A stretch of DNA of 64,000 bases from Segatella hominis (GCF_004535825.1 NZ_SGVY01000015.1:1-64000), one strand, 5' to 3'; counted from the stretch's first letter, positions 14,669 to 24,109 are shown. The notes: generated from the letters alone by a model not told the origin. Numbers and translations: made by a program.

Positions 14669-15130
14669 ATGGACACATTAAGTTTCAAGACTATCTCCGT
14701 AAACAAGGAGACAGCTAAGAAAGAGTGGGTTGTAATCGACGCAACAGACCAGGTAGTTGGTCGTCTTTGCTCAAAGGTAGCAAAGTTGCTCCGCGGTAAG
14801 TACAAGCCAACTTTCACTCCACACGTAGATTGTGGTGACAACGTAATCATTATCAATGCAGCAAAGGCTGTATTCTCTGGTAAGAAAGAGACTGATAAGA
14901 TTTACACACGTTACACTGGTTATCCTGGTGGTCAGCGCTTCAACACTCCAGCTGAGTTGCGCAAGCGTCCAGACGGTATGGATAAGATCCTTCGTCACGC
15001 TATCAAGGGTATGTTGCCAAAGGGTCCTCTCGGCCGTTCTTTGATGGACAACCTCTTCATTTACGATGGCACAGAGCACAAGCATGAGGCTCAGCAGCCA
15101 AAGGCAATTGATATTAACCAGTATAAATAA
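14669..15130 (+). CDS. rplM: 50S ribosomal protein L13 (uL13)
   Basis: 153 residues, MDTLSFKTISVNKETAKKEW. The L13 signature is clear: WVVIDATDQVVGRLCSKVAK, LLRGKYKPTFTPHVDCGD, IYTRYTGYPGG and AIKGMLPKGPLGR. It is an early assembly protein of the large subunit. It heads the rplM-rpsI-rpsB-tsf cluster behind a structured leader, and rpsI begins 10 bp after its stop. Confidence 0.97.
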   Translation: MDTLSFKTISVNKETAKKEWVVIDATDQVVGRLCSKVAKLLRGKYKPTFTPHVDCGDNVIIINAAKAVFSGKKETDKIYTRYTGYPGGQRFNTPAELRKRPDGMDKILRHAIKGMLPKGPLGRSLMDNLFIYDGTEHKHEAQQPKAIDINQYK

Positions 15131-15140
15131 TTAAGGTAGA

Positions 15141-15527
15141 ATGGAAGTAATTAATGCAATTGGTCGCCGCAAGAGCGCTGTAGCTCGTGTTTACCTCACA
15201 GAGGGTACCGGTAAGATCACAATCAACAAGAAAGATATTGAGACATATTTCCCATCAGCAATCCTTCGCTATGTAGTAAAGCAGCCATTGCAGTTGCTCG
15301 AGGCTGAGGGTAAGTATGATATTAAGGCAAACCTCGACGGTGGTGGTTTCACCGGTCAGAGCCAGGCACTCCGCCTCGCTATCGCTCGCGCACTCGTTAA
15401 GATCGACGCAGAGGATAAGAAGGCTTTGAAGGATGCAGGCTTCATGACACGTGACTCACGTGCTGTAGAGCGTAAGAAGCCAGGTCAGCCAAAGGCTCGT
15501 CGTCGCTTCCAGTTCAGCAAGCGTTAA
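15141..15527 (+). CDS. rpsI: 30S ribosomal protein S9 (uS9)
   Basis: 128 residues. MEVINAIGRRKSAVARVYLT and the basic tail ending RRFQFSKR are diagnostic. The C-terminal tail reaches the P-site tRNA. Its start lies 10 bp after rplM, the usual L13-S9 pairing, so translation is probably coupled. A 155-bp gap with a predicted hairpin separates it from rpsB. Confidence 0.97.
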   Translation: MEVINAIGRRKSAVARVYLTEGTGKITINKKDIETYFPSAILRYVVKQPLQLLEAEGKYDIKANLDGGGFTGQSQALRLAIARALVKIDAEDKKALKDAGFMTRDSRAVERKKPGQPKARRRFQFSKR

Positions 15528-15583
15528 TCAATACTATACATTATTATATATATTGGTTATATATAGCTGAACTAAGTTTAGTA

Positions 15584-15636
15584 TCTAAATCGGTGAGATT
15601 CCATTAATCGGGGACTACTCATCGACTGATTCTAGA
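15584..15636 (+). ncRNA. Candidate hairpin leader upstream of rpsB
   Basis: CGGTGAG (15591-15597) pairs with CTCATCG (15618-15624), and outer TCTA (15584-15587) with TAGA (15633-15636). The two helices could form an element before rpsB, in the position where S2 autoregulatory leaders occur. The sequence shows complementarity only; function is inferred. Confidence 0.4.
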
Positions 15637-15682
15637 TTAGAATTCAAAAAGAAAGTAAACAACAATTAAACAAGAAAAGACA

Positions 15683-16459
15683 ATGTCAAGAACAAATTTT
15701 GACCAGTTACTTCAGGCAGGTTGCCACTTCGGACACCTCCGTCGCAAGTGGAATCCAGCAATGGCTCCTTACATCTTCATGGAGCGTAACGGTATTCATA
15801 TTATCGACCTCAACAAGACTGTAGCTAAGATCGACGATGCTGCAGAGGCTCTCAAGGCTATTGCCAAGTCAGGCAAGAAGATTTTGTTTGTCGCTACTAA
15901 AAAACAAGCTAAGGATGTAGTAGCCGAGAAGGCTGCTTCAGTTAACATGCCTTACGTTATTGAGCGTTGGCCAGGTGGTATGCTCACTAACTTCCCTACA
16001 ATTCGTAAGGCTGTGAAGAAAATGGCAAACATCGACAAGTTGATGAACGATGGTACATTCTCTAACCTCTCAAAGCGTGAGTTGCTTCAGGTAAGCCGCC
16101 AGCGTGCTAAGTTGGAGAAGAACCTCGGTTCTATCGCTGACTTGACTCGCCTTCCAAGCGCACTCTTCGTTATCGACGTAATGAAGGAGCACATCGCAGT
16201 GAAAGAGGCTAACCGTCTCGGTATTCCAGTATTCGGTATCGTAGATACAAACTCTGATCCTAAGAATATCGATTACATCATCCCAGCTAACGACGATGCT
16301 AAGGATTCTGTAGAGGTAATCCTCTCTGCAGTTTGCGGTGCTATCGCTGAGGGTCTTGAGGAGCGTAAGGCTGAGAAGGCTGATGAGAAAGCTGCAGCAG
16401 AGCAGAAAGATCAGCCTAAGAAGAAGGCTGCACGCAAGGAAGAGGCTGCTGCTGAGTAA
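15683..16459 (+). CDS. rpsB: 30S ribosomal protein S2 (uS2)
   Basis: 258 residues. MSRTNFDQLLQAGCHFGHLR, KWNPAMAPYIFMERNGIHII, RWPGGMLTNFPTI and GIPVFGIVDTNSDP identify S2, which joins the small subunit late and contacts S1. The final 30 residues are rich in Ala, Glu and Lys, a common variable tail. Its partner tsf follows after 107 bp, the conserved rpsB-tsf order. Confidence 0.97.
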   Translation: MSRTNFDQLLQAGCHFGHLRRKWNPAMAPYIFMERNGIHIIDLNKTVAKIDDAAEALKAIAKSGKKILFVATKKQAKDVVAEKAASVNMPYVIERWPGGMLTNFPTIRKAVKKMANIDKLMNDGTFSNLSKRELLQVSRQRAKLEKNLGSIADLTRLPSALFVIDVMKEHIAVKEANRLGIPVFGIVDTNSDPKNIDYIIPANDDAKDSVEVILSAVCGAIAEGLEERKAEKADEKAAAEQKDQPKKKAARKEEAAAE

Positions 16460-16566
16460 TTAGGTAGAAGAATATATACTGGAGCCATTGATTCTGTTTA
16501 TGATTCGATGGCTTTAGTAGCTTTTAAAGCAAGATTTTTATTAACTTTTTAATATAAAAAAATATT

Positions 16567-17562
16567 ATGGCTGTTTCAATTGAAGATATCAAGAAACTTC
16601 GCGCTATGACTGGTGCTGGTCTTGCAGACGTTAAGAAGGCACTTACAGAGGCTGAAGGTGATTTCGATAAGGCAAAGGAGTTGCTCCGTGAGCGTGGTCT
16701 CGCTATCGCTGCTAAGCGTTCTGACCGTGAGACTTCTAATGGTTGTGTTCTCGTTAAGAAGGTTAACGATTTCGCTGCTATCATCGCTCTCAAGTGTGAG
16801 ACTGACTTCGTTGCTAATGGTGCTGACTTCATCAAGTTGACATCTGATATCCTCGACGCTGCTATCGCTGCTAAGTGCCAGACTCTCGATGAGGTAAAGG
16901 CTTTGGCTCTCGGCGAGTCTGATGTTCAGGCTGCTGTTACTCAGCGCTCTGGTATCACTGGCGAGAAGATGGAGCTCGATGGCTACAATGTACTCGAGGG
17001 TGAGAACATCGAGGTTTACGACCACATGAACAAGCACACTTTGTGTACTATGGTTCAGCTCAACGAGAACAACGAGGAGGCTGGTCACAAGGTAGCTATG
17101 CAGGTAGCTGCTATGCGCCCTGTAGCTCTCGACGAGTCTTCTGTTTCTGAGGAGACTAAGAAGACTGAGCTTGAGGTAGCTGTAGCTAAGACTAAGGAAG
17201 AGCTCGTAGAGAAGGCTGTTAACGCAGCTTTGAAGAAGGCTGGCATCAACCCAGCTCACGTTGACTCTGAGGATCACATCGAGAGCAACACTAAGAAGGG
17301 TTGGTTGACACCTGAGCAGGCTGAAGAGGCTCGCAACATCAAGAAGACTGTAGGTGAGGAGAAGGCTGCTTCTTTGAACCCAACTATGATCCAGAACATC
17401 GCTAACGGTCGTTTGGCTAAGTTCTTCAAGGAGAACTGCCTCGTTGACCAGGAGTTCCAGTTCGGTGATGGCGACAAGCAGACTGTTGCTCAGTACCTCG
17501 CTTCTCAGAGCAAGGATCTCAAGATCACTGCTTACAAGCGTTTCACACTCGTTGCTGAGTAA
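16567..17562 (+). CDS. tsf: Elongation factor Ts
   Basis: 331 residues. MAVSIEDIKKLRAMTGAGLA begins the N-terminal UBA-like domain. The TDFVANGADF motif (C-E-T-D-F-V) contacts EF-Tu to release GDP. Two core subdomains and a C-terminal module follow, slightly longer than the enterobacterial form as usual in Bacteroidetes. A hairpin with GAGCCAT and ATGGCTT arms in the 107-bp gap after rpsB might trim expression. A terminator follows the gene. Confidence 0.97.
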   Translation: MAVSIEDIKKLRAMTGAGLADVKKALTEAEGDFDKAKELLRERGLAIAAKRSDRETSNGCVLVKKVNDFAAIIALKCETDFVANGADFIKLTSDILDAAIAAKCQTLDEVKALALGESDVQAAVTQRSGITGEKMELDGYNVLEGENIEVYDHMNKHTLCTMVQLNENNEEAGHKVAMQVAAMRPVALDESSVSEETKKTELEVAVAKTKEELVEKAVNAALKKAGINPAHVDSEDHIESNTKKGWLTPEQAEEARNIKKTVGEEKAASLNPTMIQNIANGRLAKFFKENCLVDQEFQFGDGDKQTVAQYLASQSKDLKITAYKRFTLVAE

Positions 17563-17647
17563 TCCACGCTTTTAGCTGGATGGGATCATCACAAGATGAC
17601 TCAACAACAACAACTATAATTTGACTTATAGTTAAATTAGAATATCC

Positions 17648-17698
17648 GGGAGTTATGGAGATAAAGCTCAGCTTTACTTCTAACTCCCTTTCTTTTTA
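17648..17698 (+). terminator. Intrinsic terminator after tsf
   Basis: GGGAGTTA (17648-17655) and TAACTCCC (17681-17688) form the stem and TTTCTTTTTA follows. The hairpin ends the rplM-tsf cluster. Confidence 0.8.
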
Positions 17699-17712
17699 TC
17701 GGAAGTTTTGAG

Positions 17713-17816
17713 GGAATCTCATAGCTGAATTTCTCGGAATCTCATAGCTGAATTTCTCGGAGTCTTATAGCAGGTTTTCTCAGAATTTCATTCAAGGAAT
17801 TTCTCGGAATTTCCTC
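17713..17816. repeat. Tandem array with a 23-bp period between tsf and the FAH gene
   Basis: Two identical 23-bp units at 17713-17735 and 17736-17758 (GGAATCTCATAGCTGAATTT plus CTC), a diverged third at 17759-17781, a 24-bp fourth at 17782-17805 and a partial fifth. The decay gradient suggests amplification by slippage. The array is just upstream of the next gene, so it may be in its promoter region. Confidence 0.9.
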
Positions 17817-17860
17817 AAAATTTTACTTTTTGGGTTATTCTTTCTTAAAATATTGATATT

Positions 17861-18478
17861 ATGAAGATATTTGCCATAGGCATGAACTATGCCGAACACA
17901 ATAAATCGCTCCATGGTACGTTATCTAAACCAGAGCGTCCTGTCATTTTCACGAAGGCTGACTCTGCCTTACTCAATAATGGCAAGCCTTTCTTCATCCC
18001 AGACCATCTGGGACGCATCGAGTATGAAACCGAATTGGTGGTGCGCATCTGCAAGTTGGGAAAGACGATTCCGCAGCGTTTCGCTCACCGCTATTATGAT
18101 GCTGTGACTGTGGGTATTGACTTCACAGCCAGAGAAATGCAGAAGAAACTGAGAGAGGCAGGACAGCCTTGGGAGTTAGCGAAAGGATTCGACGGTTCTG
18201 CCGTTATCGGTGAATGGGTAGATGTACAGAAATTCAGAGACATACAGGCTATTCATTTCCATCTCGACTTGAACGGAAAAAATGTGCAGGAAGGTTGTTC
18301 CAGTGATATGCTCTACAAGGTGGACGAAATTATCTCGTACATCAGTCAGTATTTCACGCTGAAGACGGGTGACTTGCTCTATACGGGTTGCCCTACGGGT
18401 TGCGGACCTGTTAAGATAGATGACCATCTGGAAGGTTATTTAGAGGACAGGAAGGTGCTCGACTTTATGTGTAAGTAA
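17861..18478 (+). CDS. Fumarylacetoacetate hydrolase (FAH) family protein
   Basis: 205 residues. MKIFAIGMNYAEHNKSLHGT, PVIFTKADSALL, IEYETELVVRI, GIDFTARE and TGDLLYTGCPTGCGPVKIDD are typical of small FAH-fold enzymes, often acylpyruvases or oxaloacetate tautomerases/decarboxylases that use a bound Mg ion (E-x-E...D). The substrate cannot be told from sequence. porU begins only 25 bp after its stop, so the two are probably co-transcribed, but no functional link with secretion is evident. Confidence 0.85.
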   Translation: MKIFAIGMNYAEHNKSLHGTLSKPERPVIFTKADSALLNNGKPFFIPDHLGRIEYETELVVRICKLGKTIPQRFAHRYYDAVTVGIDFTAREMQKKLREAGQPWELAKGFDGSAVIGEWVDVQKFRDIQAIHFHLDLNGKNVQEGCSSDMLYKVDEIISYISQYFTLKTGDLLYTGCPTGCGPVKIDDHLEGYLEDRKVLDFMCK

Positions 18479-18503
18479 TTGTGTAAGAAGTGATTTGAAA
18501 AAT

Positions 18504-21500
18504 ATGGTTACAAAGGTTTGGAGATATTTTATTGCAACTCTATTGCTGATGCTTGTCTTACCTATGCAGGCGCAGCAGTTCTTTAACCTGACCGCAGATG
18601 AGGTCAGGGTAGATTCCGTGTTGCCGAGATTTGTGTATTCCAAACCTTTATCCAATCATTACCAGGATTCTATTTATACAGCAACGGTCAAATATGCAGA
18701 GTATGTAGATATGACCGTTGCTGATATTGCCAACTACAATCGTCTCTCGGGTGCGGCACTTCCATCGCAGGTTTCTGTAGAGACTCAGGTTTCGCTTTGT
18801 CGCAACGAGGCAACGCTCCTCGTCAATTTTTGTCCGTTGGTATTCCGCAACAACAAATATCAGATATTGGTTAGTTTCATGCTCGACATCAAGGCCAAGC
18901 CGATCAGTCGTTCAATGGCGAAGGCAAGAGCTTTGACCCGTGCTTCTGAAACAGAAAAGGATTATGCGGCTCATTCTCTTTTGGCTACGGGCAGATGGGC
19001 GAAAATCAGAGTAGGCGAGAGTGGTGTTTATCAGCTTACTGACCAAGTTATCCGACAGGCTGGTTTTTCCAATATTAATAAGGTGAAAGTGTATGGTTAT
19101 GGAGGTAATCTTCAGAACGAGGCACTCTATGCGTCAGAAATCTTAGCCAATGACGATCTGAAGGAAGTGCCACAGTATGTGAGAGATGGCAAGCATTACT
19201 TCTATGCCAAAGGTCCGGTGAGCTGGAGCAGCAATGCAGCCACCCGTCGTACACGTAATCCTTATTCCGACTACGGATATTATTTTATCACACAGAGCGA
19301 CGAGGCTCCGCAGACCGTGGATTCCGCCACCTTTGTGAACTCATTTTATCCTTCCAGCGATTTCTATCATTCTCTCTATGAGGTAGATGGCTATGCTTGG
19401 TTTTCTGGTGGAAGAAATCTCTATGATTCCAAAGCGCTCAATCAGGGAGCCAGCGAGCAGATTGTCTTTACCAATACTACTGGAAATGCAGGCGGAAAAT
19501 TGGCCGTCAACATCTCTACGGGTACTTCTGCTACGGCTGATGTGGCTTTGAACGGCAGGATCTTAGGCAAGGTTTATGCCCAAGTTTCCGGTTCGGAATA
19601 CGATTTTGGAGCGGAAGGTTCGACTATTTTCACCCTCAAGAACCTGACTATCGGCGGCAATGATACGATTACGATTACGAACGTTTCGGGCGGAACCATG
19701 CGCCTCGACTATGTGGCCATGGTGTGGAATGCACCGAAGGCATTGCCGGAATTCTCTGGAAAGATTCCAGCAGCGCAGTTTGTTTATAATATTACCAATC
19801 AGGATCATCATGCCGATGCACAGGCCGACATGGTGATCATCATCCCTACTTCCCAGAAACTGCTCAAGCAGGCAAAGAGGCTCAAGACTTATCATGAAAC
19901 CCATAATGACTTGAGAGTCAACTTGGTGCCTGCAGACGAACTGTATAATGAATTCTCCAGCGGAACACCTGATGCTGGAGCTTACCGACGTTATCTGCGC
20001 ATGCTCCAAGACAGAGCCGAAGGAAATGAGGCAAATATGCCGAAATATCTCCTGCTTTTCGGAGATTGCGTATGGGACAACCGTATGCTGACTGCCGACT
20101 GCAAGCGACTGAATCCAGATGATTATCTTCTCTGTTTTGAGAGCGAGAACTCTCTCAACAAAATTTATTGTTATGTGAGTGACAGCTGGATGGGAATTCT
20201 CTCTGAGGGAGCCGGCGGTTCTCCGACCACTCAACAGCAGGACGTAGCGGTAGGAAGATTCCCGGTATCAACACCTGAAGAAGCCAAGATTATGGTGGAT
20301 AAGACCATCAACTATATGGAAAATGCCAATGCGGGATCATGGCAGAACACTTTGATGTTTATGGCAGATGACGGTAATGACAACCTCCACATGAAGGATG
20401 CCGACGAAGTGGCCAACTACATTGCCGACAAATATCCTGATTTTCAAATCAAGAAGGTGATGTGGGATGCTTACCAGCGCACCACTTCTTCTGTGGGCAA
20501 TTCCTATCCTGAAGTTACACGTATCATCAAGGAGCAGCAGGCCAATGGTGCCCTGATTATGGACTATGCCGGTCACGCCAGTGCAGGTCAGTTGTCGCAC
20601 GAGCAGGTGGTGAAACTGATGGATTTCAACAATTTCAAGAATACCAACCTCCCTCTCTGGGTGACTGCTGCCTGTGATGTCATGCCTTATGATGGAGTGG
20701 AAGACAATATCGGTGAAGCAGCTGTGCTCAATCCGAATGGAGGAGCTGTTGCTTTCTATGGAACAACCCGAACGGTTTATGCCAATCGTAATAAATATAT
20801 GAACCGTGCCTTTCTCTACCGCGTGCTGAGTACGAAGGACGGAAAACCGCTGACTATCGGTGAGGCGCATCGCCAGGCACAGAACGACCTGGTTAAGGGA
20901 AATGTAATCGGTTATGATGTGGAAGGTAAGCCAATCAAGGAGAGCGACCTGACTTCTAACCGCTTGCAGTATGCGCTCTTAGGCGACCCGGCAATGCCGC
21001 TGAATGTGCCAACACTGAAAGTAGTGGTAGATTCTGTGAATGGCATTTCTACTTCGGATGCTTCTGCCAAGGCTATGCTGAAAGCAGGAATGGTGGCAAG
21101 AATCGACGGACATATTGAGGGAAATGAAGCTTTCAACGGTGTGGTGACGGCTACGGTAAGAGATTCCAAGGAACTGATAACCTGCCGACAGAACGATGGC
21201 ACAAGTGATGCTTTCACTTTCTACGACCGCACCAAGACCCTCTATAATGGTTCAGACAGCGTGGTGGGAGGCAAGTTCTCTTTCCAGTTTGCCGTGCCTA
21301 AGGACATCAACTATACGGATGAATCTGGACTGGTCAATCTCTATGCCATCAACAATGACAGGACCATCCGTGCTCATGGTTCGAGCGACGCATTCAATGT
21401 GGGTGGAAGTGCGTTGGCAAAGAATGACTCCATCGGTCCGTCTATCTACTGTTATCTCAATTCGCCTTCCTTCGTGGATGGTGGAAACGTGAACCCTACG

Positions 21501-22082
21501 CCTTTCTTTGTGGCTGAGGTGAAAGATAAGGACGGAATCAATGCTGCAGGAAGTGGTATCGGGCATGATTTGCAGCTCATCATCGACGGTGATGCAAACA
21601 AGACGTATAATCTGAATAACAATTTCACCTACGATTTCGGAACTTATACGAGCGGCTCTACCTATTACAGTATTCCTGAGTTGGCAGCCGGTCCGCATAA
21701 ACTCCAATTCCGTGCCTGGGACATACTGAACAACAGTTCTACCGCTACGTTGACTTTCAATGTGGTGAGGAGTCTGAAACCATCGTTTGATACAGGTGTG
21801 ACCGAGAATCCAGCCCGGAATTCTACCACATTCATTGTCACTCATGATAGAATAGCGAGCAGCTTGGACATCGTCATCGAAGTGTTTGATACTTCCGGAA
21901 GAAAACTCTGGCAGCATACAGAGACGGGCGTTTCCAATTCGGGTTCTTATACTGTGAAGTGGGATTTATCCACAGGTAGTGGAACCTTGCGTACGGGCAT
22001 CTATCTCTATCGCATCAAAGTGGCTTCAGATGGCAGTGGGTATGAGTCAAAAACCAAGAAACTGATTGTACTCAACCATTGA
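18504..22082 (+). CDS. porU: PorU, type IX secretion sortase (C25 gingipain-type peptidase)
   Basis: About 1192 residues. MVTKVWRYFIATLLLMLVLP MQAQ is a signal peptide, so I start at ATG 18504 instead of the TTG at 18495. The C25 domain carries the catalytic His in YAGHASAGQ (about residue 691) and Cys in TAACDVMPYDG (about 724). PorU cleaves the C-terminal signal of type IX cargo at the cell surface and attaches it to A-LPS. The C-terminus (ARNSTTFIV...TGIYLYRIKV) itself resembles a type IX sorting or FlgD-like domain, as in known PorU. porV follows after 40 bp, the standard pairing. Confidence 0.93.
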   Translation: MVTKVWRYFIATLLLMLVLPMQAQQFFNLTADEVRVDSVLPRFVYSKPLSNHYQDSIYTATVKYAEYVDMTVADIANYNRLSGAALPSQVSVETQVSLCRNEATLLVNFCPLVFRNNKYQILVSFMLDIKAKPISRSMAKARALTRASETEKDYAAHSLLATGRWAKIRVGESGVYQLTDQVIRQAGFSNINKVKVYGYGGNLQNEALYASEILANDDLKEVPQYVRDGKHYFYAKGPVSWSSNAATRRTRNPYSDYGYYFITQSDEAPQTVDSATFVNSFYPSSDFYHSLYEVDGYAWFSGGRNLYDSKALNQGASEQIVFTNTTGNAGGKLAVNISTGTSATADVALNGRILGKVYAQVSGSEYDFGAEGSTIFTLKNLTIGGNDTITITNVSGGTMRLDYVAMVWNAPKALPEFSGKIPAAQFVYNITNQDHHADAQADMVIIIPTSQKLLKQAKRLKTYHETHNDLRVNLVPADELYNEFSSGTPDAGAYRRYLRMLQDRAEGNEANMPKYLLLFGDCVWDNRMLTADCKRLNPDDYLLCFESENSLNKIYCYVSDSWMGILSEGAGGSPTTQQQDVAVGRFPVSTPEEAKIMVDKTINYMENANAGSWQNTLMFMADDGNDNLHMKDADEVANYIADKYPDFQIKKVMWDAYQRTTSSVGNSYPEVTRIIKEQQANGALIMDYAGHASAGQLSHEQVVKLMDFNNFKNTNLPLWVTAACDVMPYDGVEDNIGEAAVLNPNGGAVAFYGTTRTVYANRNKYMNRAFLYRVLSTKDGKPLTIGEAHRQAQNDLVKGNVIGYDVEGKPIKESDLTSNRLQYALLGDPAMPLNVPTLKVVVDSVNGISTSDASAKAMLKAGMVARIDGHIEGNEAFNGVVTATVRDSKELITCRQNDGTSDAFTFYDRTKTLYNGSDSVVGGKFSFQFAVPKDINYTDESGLVNLYAINNDRTIRAHGSSDAFNVGGSALAKNDSIGPSIYCYLNSPSFVDGGNVNPTPFFVAEVKDKDGINAAGSGIGHDLQLIIDGDANKTYNLNNNFTYDFGTYTSGSTYYSIPELAAGPHKLQFRAWDILNNSSTATLTFNVVRSLKPSFDTGVTENPARNSTTFIVTHDRIASSLDIVIEVFDTSGRKLWQHTETGVSNSGSYTVKWDLSTGSGTLRTGIYLYRIKVASDGSGYESKTKKLIVLNH

Positions 22083-22107
22083 TCAAAATAGAAATAACAT
22101 ATTAACA

Positions 22108-22122
22108 TATATATAATAAGGT
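22108..22122 (+). repeat. 15-mer TATATATAATAAGGT directly before the porV ATG
   Basis: One of five exact copies in the window (others at 10434-10448, 45421-45435, 52481-52495 and 62471-62485). Here it ends exactly at the porV start codon, so the AAGGT end may serve as a ribosome binding region. Confidence 0.8.
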
Positions 22123-23304
22123 ATGAATATCAAGAACAGAACAGTTAAGATATGGGCAACTTGCCTCTTGGCAGTCTTTTCCGTGCAGGCGAATGCACAG
22201 GAGAACGAGAAAGATCTCTTCAATCCAGTCAACTTCGCTGTGATCTCGCAGACCATCGCTCCGGATGCACGAGGTGGCGGTTTGGGTGATGTGGGTGCAG
22301 CTACAGACCCAGATGTCAATTCCCAGTACTGGAACCCTGCCAAGTATCCTTTCAATATTTCGAGAGCAGGCGTGGCACTCAACTTCACACCATGGTTGCG
22401 CTCCTTAGTCAACGATATGAACTTAGCCTATCTGGCAGGTTATTACCGTATAGGTGACTACAGTGCCGTTTCCGGTTCCTTGCGCTATTTTAATTTGGGT
22501 GAGGTTTATACGAGTACAGATGAAAATGCCACTACTATCAACCCTTATGAAATGTCGCTCGATGTGGCTTACTCCCTGATGCTCAGTGAGAAGTTCTCTC
22601 TGGCAGCGGCAGTGAGATGGATTTATTCAGATATGCGCTTCAATGAGACTGAGGATAACTCCCCAGCTTCCGCTTTTGCCGCAGATATTGCTGCCTATTA
22701 TCAGAATTACGTCAATATAGGTCAGCGCGAATGTCAGTTGGGTATTGGTTTGAATATTTCCAACATCGGTAGTAAAATCACATTCAGCGGAGAGGAGTAT
22801 AGTCAGTTCTTGCCAGCCAACCTGCGTTTGGGTGCTTCCCTGATGATTCCGCTTGACGAGTACAATCGACTGACGATTGCTGCAGATGCCAATAAATATC
22901 TTGTGCCAACCGTTCCGCAGCAGGAGGAAGGTGAAGACAATGCCGACTATGAAGACCGCGTACATAGAGAATATAGCGACGTATCTTCCATCAGCGGTAT
23001 TTTCAAGAGTTTCAGCGACGCTCCAGGCGGATTCAAGGAGGAGTTGAAGGAAATCAACTATGGTGTAGGTGCGGAATACGTATATAATGACAAGTTCTCT
23101 ATCCGTGCCGGTTATCATCATGAGAGTGCCAGCAAGGGTAACCGTAAGTATTTCACTGTAGGTGGTGGTTTCAAGATGAATGTTTTCTCTCTGGATGCTT
23201 CCTACGTAGTGGCAACGGCAAAGAGCAATCCGCTTGACCAGACCTTGCGTTTCACCTTGGGATTTGATATGGACGGAATCAAGGATTTGTTCAGAAGAAG
23301 ATAA
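22123..23304 (+). CDS. porV: PorV, type IX secretion outer-membrane shuttle
   Basis: 393 residues. A signal peptide (WATCLLAVFSVQANAQ) is followed by FAVISQTIAPDARGGGLGDV GAATDPDVNSQYWNPAKY, the conserved start of PorV/LptO barrels of the FadL type, then repeated amphipathic strands ending with a basic terminus (KDLFRRR). PorV carries folded cargo from the translocon to PorU. The order porU-porV is conserved in Bacteroidetes with type IX secretion. Confidence 0.93.
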   Translation: MNIKNRTVKIWATCLLAVFSVQANAQENEKDLFNPVNFAVISQTIAPDARGGGLGDVGAATDPDVNSQYWNPAKYPFNISRAGVALNFTPWLRSLVNDMNLAYLAGYYRIGDYSAVSGSLRYFNLGEVYTSTDENATTINPYEMSLDVAYSLMLSEKFSLAAAVRWIYSDMRFNETEDNSPASAFAADIAAYYQNYVNIGQRECQLGIGLNISNIGSKITFSGEEYSQFLPANLRLGASLMIPLDEYNRLTIAADANKYLVPTVPQQEEGEDNADYEDRVHREYSDVSSISGIFKSFSDAPGGFKEELKEINYGVGAEYVYNDKFSIRAGYHHESASKGNRKYFTVGGGFKMNVFSLDASYVVATAKSNPLDQTLRFTLGFDMDGIKDLFRRR

Positions 23305-23324
23305 ATTAGCAATATAAATAGACT

Positions 23325-23804
23325 ATGAATATACGTGTAGGATTCGGATATGATGTGCACAAGTTGGTAGAAAATCGTGACTTGTGGTTGGGTGGCATTA
23401 AGATAGATTACGAACTCGGATTATTGGGCCACAGTGATGCAGATGTGTTGATTCATGCTATTTGTGATGCCTTGTTGGGAGCAGCCAATATGCGCGATAT
23501 CGGCTATCATTTCCCAGATACGGCAGCAGAGACGCTGAATATGGATTCCAAGATTCTGTTGAAGAAGACCATCGATCTGATAGCCACCAAGGGGTATGTG
23601 TTGGGCAATATCGATGCAACCATCTGTGCTGAGCGTCCTAAGCTCAATCCGCATGTGCCTGCGATGAAGGCCTGCCTTGCCCAGGTGATGAATACGGATG
23701 AGGAAAATATTTCCATCAAGGCAACGACCACAGAGAAATTGGGTTTTACTGGAAGAATGGAAGGTATTTCCGCCTATGCTACGGTTTTGATCGAGAAAGT
23801 TTAG
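23325..23804 (+). CDS. ispF: 2-C-methyl-D-erythritol 2,4-cyclodiphosphate synthase
   Basis: 159 residues. RVGFGYDVHKL (zinc ligands Asp and His), LLGHSDADVLIHAICDALLG (third ligand His), RDIGYHFPDT and SIKATTTEKLGFTGR give a confident IspF. It cyclises CDP-methylerythritol phosphate in the MEP isoprenoid pathway. It starts 20 bp after porV and probably shares its transcript. Two terminator-like hairpins follow. Confidence 0.96.
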   Translation: MNIRVGFGYDVHKLVENRDLWLGGIKIDYELGLLGHSDADVLIHAICDALLGAANMRDIGYHFPDTAAETLNMDSKILLKKTIDLIATKGYVLGNIDATICAERPKLNPHVPAMKACLAQVMNTDEENISIKATTTEKLGFTGRMEGISAYATVLIEKV

Positions 23805-23844
23805 TCCTTTCTTCTAATAGATACATTCCGTTTCTTCTCTTGAT

Positions 23845-23898
23845 AGAAAGACTGCTTTCTGTTTTTTCCCTCTACAGAAAGCTGTCTTTCTGTTTTTC
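23845..23898 (+). terminator. Two tandem terminators after ispF
   Basis: AGAAAG/CTTTCT (23845-23860) followed by GTTTTTT, then ACAGAAAG/CTTTCTGT (23874-23893) followed by TTTTTC. The repeated design suggests a duplicated terminator. Confidence 0.75.
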
Positions 23899-23940
23899 TC
23901 TCCTTGAAATCAGACAGTCAAAATAGAAAAATGAAAACAA

Positions 23941-23982
23941 AACGCTCATTAGGCTTTACAAGTTGAAAGCTTAATGAGCGTT
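23941..23982 (-). terminator. Strong hairpin with a minus-strand T-run
   Basis: AACGCTCATTA (23941-23951) and TAATGAGCGTT (23972-23982) are perfect arms, extended by GGCTTT/AAAGCT. On the minus strand TTTTGTTTTC follows, so it would stop leftward transcription, yet no minus-strand gene is seen to its right. It may protect against antisense transcription. Confidence 0.6.
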
Positions 23983-24072
23983 AATGGTTTCTTAAAATCT
24001 GTTGTGTTCGGGCACATTTGGTTGATGTAAATCAAAAAAACGCAAAGGTGCAGAATTTTCTTTCAAAAATAT

Positions 24073-24103
24073 TTGGAGGAATCAGAAAATCGTCGTACCT
24101 TTG
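24073..24103 (+). promoter_or_regulatory. Promoter of a candidate sRNA
   Basis: TTG at 24073-24075 and TACCTTTG at 24096-24103 with exactly 20 bp between, an excellent match to the Bacteroidetes consensus, but with no coding region within the following 190 bp. Confidence 0.7.
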
Positions 24104-24109
24104 CATTCG

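Noticed and set aside
17713-17816. CRISPR-like array
   Set aside because: The units are head to tail without unique spacers and no cas genes are in the window, so it is a tandem repeat.
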